From Acidimicrobiaceae bacterium (lineage in GTDB: Bacteria; Actinomycetota; Acidimicrobiia; Acidimicrobiales; Microtrichaceae), in contig DORQ01000292.1 of NCBI GenBank assembly GCA_003514205.1, positions 6,151 through 15,590 on the forward strand: DNA of 9,440 bases. The letters are read 5' to 3'. Every line of letters begins with the position of its first letter. Position 1 is the stretch's first letter. Of the stretch, positions 7,301 to 9,440 are shown in pieces. The notes beneath the pieces were generated by a model. It had not been told where the DNA came from. It made no database searches and worked only from the letters and a program-made list of their open reading frames with translations. A program made the translations under genes and the position numbers.

Positions 7301-8951
7301 TGATCGAGAGCTCATCGCCTTCGGCATCGGTGTCGTTCAGGAGGACCCGGATTGCAACCGCAACATTGACCGGTGTCGCTGCTTGGTCAGGAAGGACTTG
7401 AGGAGCGGTGTTCTGGATTCGATCGAGCACCTCCACTGTTACCGAGGAGGTGGCAGCTACACCGGCGAGATCGGTGGCAGTGTAGGGGAACTCCACCCGG
7501 CCAACGAAGTCTTCCGGTGGCGAGTAAAGGACCCGTTGATCACCGCCGATGGCCGCGACGCCGAACCCCGCTCCGGCGATCGAACTTCCGATGCCCGACC
7601 CAGTACCTGTGATCGACCCGACTGCGGCCAACACCACCGCGTCACCATTTCGGTCAAGGTCATTCGCCAACACGTCGATTGCTACTGGTCTCCCACTTCG
7701 AGTTACCGCTGCGTCTGGCTGCAGTGTTGGTGGAAGATTGGCGCCATTGACCTCGCTCAGACCACCTGTCTGATCCGTGCCAAGAACGACGGATTCGCTC
7801 TCGGACTCATTGTCGTCGCCGTTCTCCCCGGTCGTTGCGTCGCCAAACAGCTCGCCATCAACACCGATGACCGTTGTCTGCTCACTGAACTTGTCGAGTT
7901 CAACGAGTTGACCCTCGTCTGCCGTGAACCCGAATCGGGAGCCAGGGTCATCGATCAGCAGCGGTCCATTGACCGTGCTCTCCACGAGGGCGCGACCGGA
8001 AGCCTCTCGGCGTTGAGCCTGAGTCCAGCCGTCCTCGCCGACCGTGGCGAGTAGCACAGCTCGGTCTTGAGGAGATGCGATGACGTAGTTGCGACTGGAT
8101 ATGAAGATCTGAGGTTTCGGCGGAATGCGCTTGCCGTCAAGCTTCGTATGGGCGATGGAACCCGAGGCGGCGACGCAGTAGACCCCTGATTCCACCAGTA
8201 TGCCAAGACAGTCGGCATCGCCAGATTGCCGAGCGATTGCGGCGTCACTCAGATCGAATGGCGTCACCACGCTCTGCCCCCGAGTTGGCCATCGAAGGCG
8301 ATTGCTCGAAGCGTCGAGCACTACAGGGTCGTTGCCGACTCGTGCCAGGATAACTGCCTCAGGTTGAGGCCCAAGCAGAAACTCAGTGGAATCGACCGTG
8401 CCAATACTAGAGAGTCGACCCTCCTTCGGATCCAGCACCCAGAGCTGTCCGTCGGGAGATCCAATCCAATCGCTGAAGCTCCCCACCTTCCTGACAGGAC
8501 CGAATTCACCCCCACCACCAAGTTTCCGCACGGTGCCATCAACAGAATCCGCAAGGTAGACCGCGTCACCAGCGCGAACCAAGGTCGGGCGACCAGGCTC
8601 GGGAAGCGGCGCTTCAGTCGTGCCGACCTCTGTTCCCTTCACAGAGTCAAGGACGTGGACCGTCCCGGAGTTGAGGTCCTGGACAGCGACATAGCTCCGG
8701 TTACTCACGACATCGAACTGCTGGGCACCTTCGCCCAACTGAATCGCCAAGCCAGCCGCCGCAGAGTTCGCGGAGCCAAGGACGATCTGGCCCCGTTGCT
8801 CGCCAGACAGCCACGCGATGCCATCGGTGGCGTCAATTCGTTCGGCCGGAGCGGCGTGCTGAAAGAGAACGGAACCCAAAATCGCAGCAACGCCAACCAC
8901 CGCGCTTGTTGATCGCACGACCCCGTTTCGGGAGGCCTTCGCCCAGTCCAT
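4332..8951 (-). CDS. Giant exported protein: propeller-like N-terminal region plus twelve cadherin/Ig-like repeats
   Basis: 1539 residues. A short basic start and a hydrophobic stretch (about 14-30) form a signal peptide or anchor; APA at 34-36 could be a signal peptidase site. Residues about 40-370 repeat short strand-turn units such as VYLADSVDGTVRKLG and LWVLDPKEGRL, resembling an NHL- or YVTN-type beta-propeller. An acidic Asp/Glu/Ser linker follows (376-388). From about 408 to 1537 there are twelve domains of some 90-100 residues. Each has a central xxANDxDPDGDxLxV-type motif, ending FxYTVxDxxGGxxxATVTIxV, as in bacterial cadherin-like/Ig domains (Big_9 or VCBS type). The acidic loops could bind calcium. 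The protein has only four Cys: 248 and 259 in the propeller region, 1171 and 1246 in repeat 9. It ends in IEVGAP with no membrane helix or sorting motif. GGAAAG lies six bases before the ATG. Actinobacterial homologues beside MoxR/DUF58 are usually named Ig-like or fibronectin type III proteins. A surface adhesion or scaffold role is inferred. Confidence 0.93.
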   Translation of the reverse strand: MDWAKASRNGVVRSTSAVVGVAAILGSVLFQHAAPAERIDATDGIAWLSGEQRGQIVLGSANSAAAGLAIQLGEGAQQFDVVSNRSYVAVQDLNSGTVHVLDSVKGTEVGTTEAPLPEPGRPTLVRAGDAVYLADSVDGTVRKLGGGGEFGPVRKVGSFSDWIGSPDGQLWVLDPKEGRLSSIGTVDSTEFLLGPQPEAVILARVGNDPVVLDASSNRLRWPTRGQSVVTPFDLSDAAIARQSGDADCLGILVESGVYCVAASGSIAHTKLDGKRIPPKPQIFISSRNYVIASPQDRAVLLATVGEDGWTQAQRREASGRALVESTVNGPLLIDDPGSRFGFTADEGQLVELDKFSEQTTVIGVDGELFGDATTGENGDDNESESESVVLGTDQTGGLSEVNGANLPPTLQPDAAVTRSGRPVAIDVLANDLDRNGDAVVLAAVGSITGTGSGIGSSIAGAGFGVAAIGGDQRVLYSPPEDFVGRVEFPYTATDLAGVAATSSVTVEVLDRIQNTAPQVLPDQAATPVNVAVAIRVLLNDTDAEGDELSITRVTQGTHGTVNVVDGIVRYSPTLEFSGTDSFAYTVDDGFGGQGEATVTIEVDGIARNNRAPVAVNDRATLVGTRMKNIDVLGNDFDPDNDTLQIVQVVAPSGIVATISASQSLEVTADAATLGPRQIRYTIQDPTGLTSTATLTVVVLALADNRAPIASDDLAQSSGGPINLSVLSNDVDPDDDPLTIVGFTQPESGSVVQLNASTLRFTPTSRQRGRVSFLYTIADLAGASSSATVVVEVGSPTGGSPNAVDDAVTSRGAKMVEITPLANDSDPDGLSLSLVGTPTASEGKVRVTGSTVQFTPPSGEPGVYRLSYVVANSAGKTARGRITVTVLEASDVNAAPTAADDRAETVPGATIRIAVLNNDSDPDGDTLDLQSVGAASHGSAVAAGKDVVFTAGPSFVGVASFSYVISDRNDHTATGLVIIQIRQRQRSAPVAEDDSAVSVGGAVVTVDVLSNDIDPDGPASEITILSVASQSPEVVAQATGRTVTLRPTKRPGKYEVNYTIRDADLLTATATIFLTVQPPANRPPIATADQVETAFEKAVTIPVLLNDIDPDGGPLTISSVESAGGGTAVVVGNQIRFTPSEKFSGSTQLQYVIADDGGLTDSAKVTIIVGACSAPVPVLTSDSFVTGYGVAKVVDLFANDSQSSGTFEVTTPSNASVTVISPGVVRFVPDPGFNGVAQFRYTVRNSCGDEATATVSIRVNQAPIANPDAASVKSNRAVEIAVLANDSDPDGDTLRVTAVSREVNGTATLVSNGVLFVPTPGVVGTGSFRYTITDPGGLQASAEVTVRIEAVNNAPVANPDSASVVSPNSVTVNVVANDSDPDGDNLYVTALGAVPSGVGSAAISGNRVVFQPSPSFEGIAQFAYTVADGNGGSASSTVSIQVTRENRSPRARNDSSSTVSGQEVTVSVLSNDSDPDGDSLEVLSASLVDGDGVVAVVGGGTAVSFTPSAEYVGTAKITYIVSDGRGGTDSATITIEVGAP
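4335..7730 (-). repeat. Twelve tandem cadherin/Ig-like domain repeats (coding)
   Basis: Approximate residue limits in the parent protein are 408-509, 513-602, 609-700, 704-793, 799-886, 892-981, 986-1076, 1080-1168, 1172-1258, 1259-1348, 1351-1442 and 1446-1537. Central motifs are VLANDLDRNGD, VLLNDTDAEGD, VLGNDFDPDND, VLSNDVDPDDD, PLANDSDPDGL, VLNNDSDPDGD, VLSNDIDPDGP, VLLNDIDPDGG, LFANDSQSSGT, VLANDSDPDGD, VVANDSDPDGD and VLSNDSDPDGD. The copies have diverged considerably outside the motif, so this is an old protein-level array rather than a recent DNA amplification. Repeats 6 and 10-12 share the exact NDSDPDGD core. Repeat 1 has a glycine-rich insertion and repeat 9 is aberrant. Confidence 0.88.
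4340..4344 (-). promoter_or_regulatory. Ribosome binding site of the MoxR gene
   Basis: AGGAG on the minus strand, followed by CACC and then the GTG start codon. It lies inside the last codons of the upstream repeat protein. It decides the GTG start at 4335 and shows that MoxR can initiate on its own as well as by coupling. Confidence 0.7.
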
Positions 8952-8957
8952 GGTGTT

Positions 8958-8963
8958 CTTTCC
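8958..8963 (-). promoter_or_regulatory. Ribosome binding site of the giant repeat protein
   Basis: GGAAAG on the minus strand, six bases before the ATG at 8951. It supports this start, which also places the hydrophobic export segment right after a short basic N-terminus. Confidence 0.55.
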
Positions 8964-9059
8964 AGTCGGAACAGCGCCGACCCCGCAGTGTGTAACTACT
9001 TTGATCTACTTGCGGCGCAGCGCACCGTATCTCGCCCTGAACCTGCCAGAAGCATTGTG

Positions 9060-9088
9060 TGTAGAAGCCTAAACGCCGCTGACCTCAA
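9060..9088 (-). promoter_or_regulatory. Candidate promoter of the four-gene operon
   Basis: On the minus strand, TTGAGG (9088-9083) and TCTACA (9065-9060) are separated by 17 bases. They resemble -35 and -10 boxes, with four of six and three of six consensus matches. Transcription would start near 9053, giving a leader of about 100 bases. Actinobacterial promoters are loose and the match is modest, so this is only a candidate. An alternative pair, TTCTGG/TACGGT, lies closer to the gene. Confidence 0.25.
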
Positions 9089-9173
9089 CCACCAGAGCAC
9101 CCACCCAAAAATGACTGAAAGACACCGAGAGGCGGTCTTGGGGATCGAAGGGCGCAGATAGGGCTCAGATGAC

Positions 9174-9210
9174 GAGTTGAGGCTCAGCCCATTGGGCTGA
9201 GCCTCAACTC
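9174..9210 (-). terminator. Strong hairpin, likely transcription terminator of the sorted-protein gene
   Basis: A perfect inverted repeat: left arm GAGTTGAGGCTCAGCCC (9174-9190), loop ATT, right arm 9194-9210, a 17-bp stem. It lies 65 bases beyond the stop of the LAVTG protein and before the next operon. On the minus strand it is followed by GTCATCTGAG, with no T-run. It would therefore be a U-poor terminator or an mRNA 3' end stabiliser, both common in actinobacteria. No plus-strand gene is seen that would use it. Confidence 0.65.
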
Positions 9211-9237
9211 CCCCTCCAGAGAGCCAGATACTTCGCA

Positions 9238-9252
9238 CCCACCAGCGGTGGG
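9238..9252 (-). other. Small hairpin after the sorted-protein stop codon
   Basis: CCCACC, loop AGC, GGTGGG: a 6-bp GC-rich stem 23 bases past the stop at 9276. It precedes the larger 17-bp hairpin and could add to transcript ending. It is short enough to be chance. Confidence 0.3.
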
Positions 9253-9275
9253 CACATGCCATTGCAGAGCTGCGC

Positions 9276-9440
9276 TTAGGACCGCTTCGAGGCCCGTCGT
9301 GCTGCGAGCCCAAGCCCCACGAGCATGAAGGCAATCACCGAACCCCAGAGTGTGGACGAGCCCGTGACGGCGAGCGCCGAATTGGTGGTCGCCGTGGGCG
9401 ATGACGTGGATGAGCCAGTTCGAATGGTTGTCGCTGGCAG
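9276..9440 (-). CDS. C-terminal end of a sortase-anchored cell-wall protein (LAVTG motif), partial
   Basis: Only the last 54 residues are inside the window; the gene continues past the right edge. The visible part is a Ser/Thr-rich stalk (RTGSSTSSPTATTNSA), then LAVTG (9374-9360), a hydrophobic helix of about 16 residues beginning WGSVIAFML, and a basic tail AARRASKRS before the TAA stop. This is the canonical three-part cell-wall sorting signal. LAXTG is the pentapeptide used by class E sortases of high-GC Gram-positive bacteria, which cut between Thr and Gly and link the protein to the peptidoglycan precursor. The stalk would span the wall. The functional domain and start are not visible. 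The gene is separated from the four-gene operon by hairpins, so it is probably its own transcription unit. I am confident of the signal and ignorant of the protein's function. Confidence 0.85.
   Translation of the reverse strand: MPATTIRTGSSTSSPTATTNSALAVTGSSTLWGSVIAFMLVGLGLAARRASKRS

Larger units (their letters stand above)
8952..9275. other. Intergenic region between the sorted-protein gene and the four-gene operon
   Basis: 324 bases without a convincing gene. Reading on the minus strand, it holds two hairpins after the stop of the LAVTG protein (9252-9238 and 9210-9174), then a stretch with no clear signal, a weak promoter candidate (9088-9060), a CTACTT direct repeat at ten-base spacing (8996-9011) and the ribosome binding site of the giant protein. 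A 112-codon open frame crosses it on the minus strand (9334-8996). It runs through the hairpin, overlaps the sorted-protein gene in another frame and has no recognisable domain, so I do not treat it as a gene. Confidence 0.6.

Noticed and set aside
4335..7730. Possible recent tandem DNA duplication or CRISPR-like periodicity
   Set aside because: The periodicity comes from about 90-100-residue protein domains. DNA copies outside the NDxDPDGD core differ widely, and there are no uniform short repeats with spacers.
6966..8054. 362-codon open frame on the plus strand
   Set aside because: Lies wholly antisense to the propeller and first repeats of the giant protein, has no recognisable domain and has biased His/Arg/Cys content typical of an out-of-frame reading of GC-rich coding DNA.
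8996..9334. 112-codon open frame on the minus strand in the intergenic gap
   Set aside because: Runs through the 17-bp hairpin and overlaps the sorted-protein gene in a different frame; no domain, no export signal, no good ribosome binding site.

Overview
The window reads as a piece of an actinobacterial (Actinomycetota) chromosome of moderately high GC, in the mid to high fifties by eye. Three things support this. The four-gene order (large Ig/cadherin-repeat surface protein, MoxR ATPase, DUF58 protein, membrane transglutaminase-like protein) is, to my knowledge, typical of Micrococcales-like actinobacteria. A neighbouring gene ends in an LAVTG-type (class E) sorting signal, a form associated with high-GC Gram-positives. 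The proteins lack any outer-membrane features. I cannot name the genus.

Everything convincing is coded on the minus strand, so the window reads from right to left. At the right edge (9440 to 9276) is the C-terminal end of a cell-wall-anchored protein: Ser/Thr-rich stalk, LAVTG motif, membrane helix and basic tail. It is followed by one small hairpin and one strong, perfect 17-bp hairpin (9174-9210), the likely transcript end. The gap 8952-9275 also holds a weak promoter candidate and the ribosome binding site for the next unit.

From 8951 to 27 runs one tight operon of four genes. The first encodes a 1539-residue exported protein with an N-terminal propeller-like sensor or adhesion region and twelve tandem cadherin/Ig-like domains. 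The next three encode a MoxR-family AAA+ ATPase (4335-3370), a DUF58 protein with two membrane helices (3373-2213) and a TgpA-like polytopic membrane protein with an external transglutaminase-fold domain (2213-27). Adjacent genes overlap by 4, 4 and 1 bases (GTGA, ATGA, TGATG), so they are probably translationally coupled and made together.

MoxR and DUF58 proteins are known as partners in ATPase/chaperone-type modules. Here they sit between a giant surface protein and a membrane protein with a transglutaminase fold, suggesting a module that assembles, inserts or tethers the surface protein. The most notable point is that the transglutaminase-like domain appears to have lost its catalytic Cys (Ala478) and His (Thr516), keeping only the Asp (Asp532). 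It may therefore be a binding or scaffold pseudoenzyme. A second oddity is the ninth Ig-like repeat, which lacks the acidic DPDGD signature and instead carries the only two cysteines of the repeat region. No RNA genes, mobile elements or CRISPR arrays were seen.
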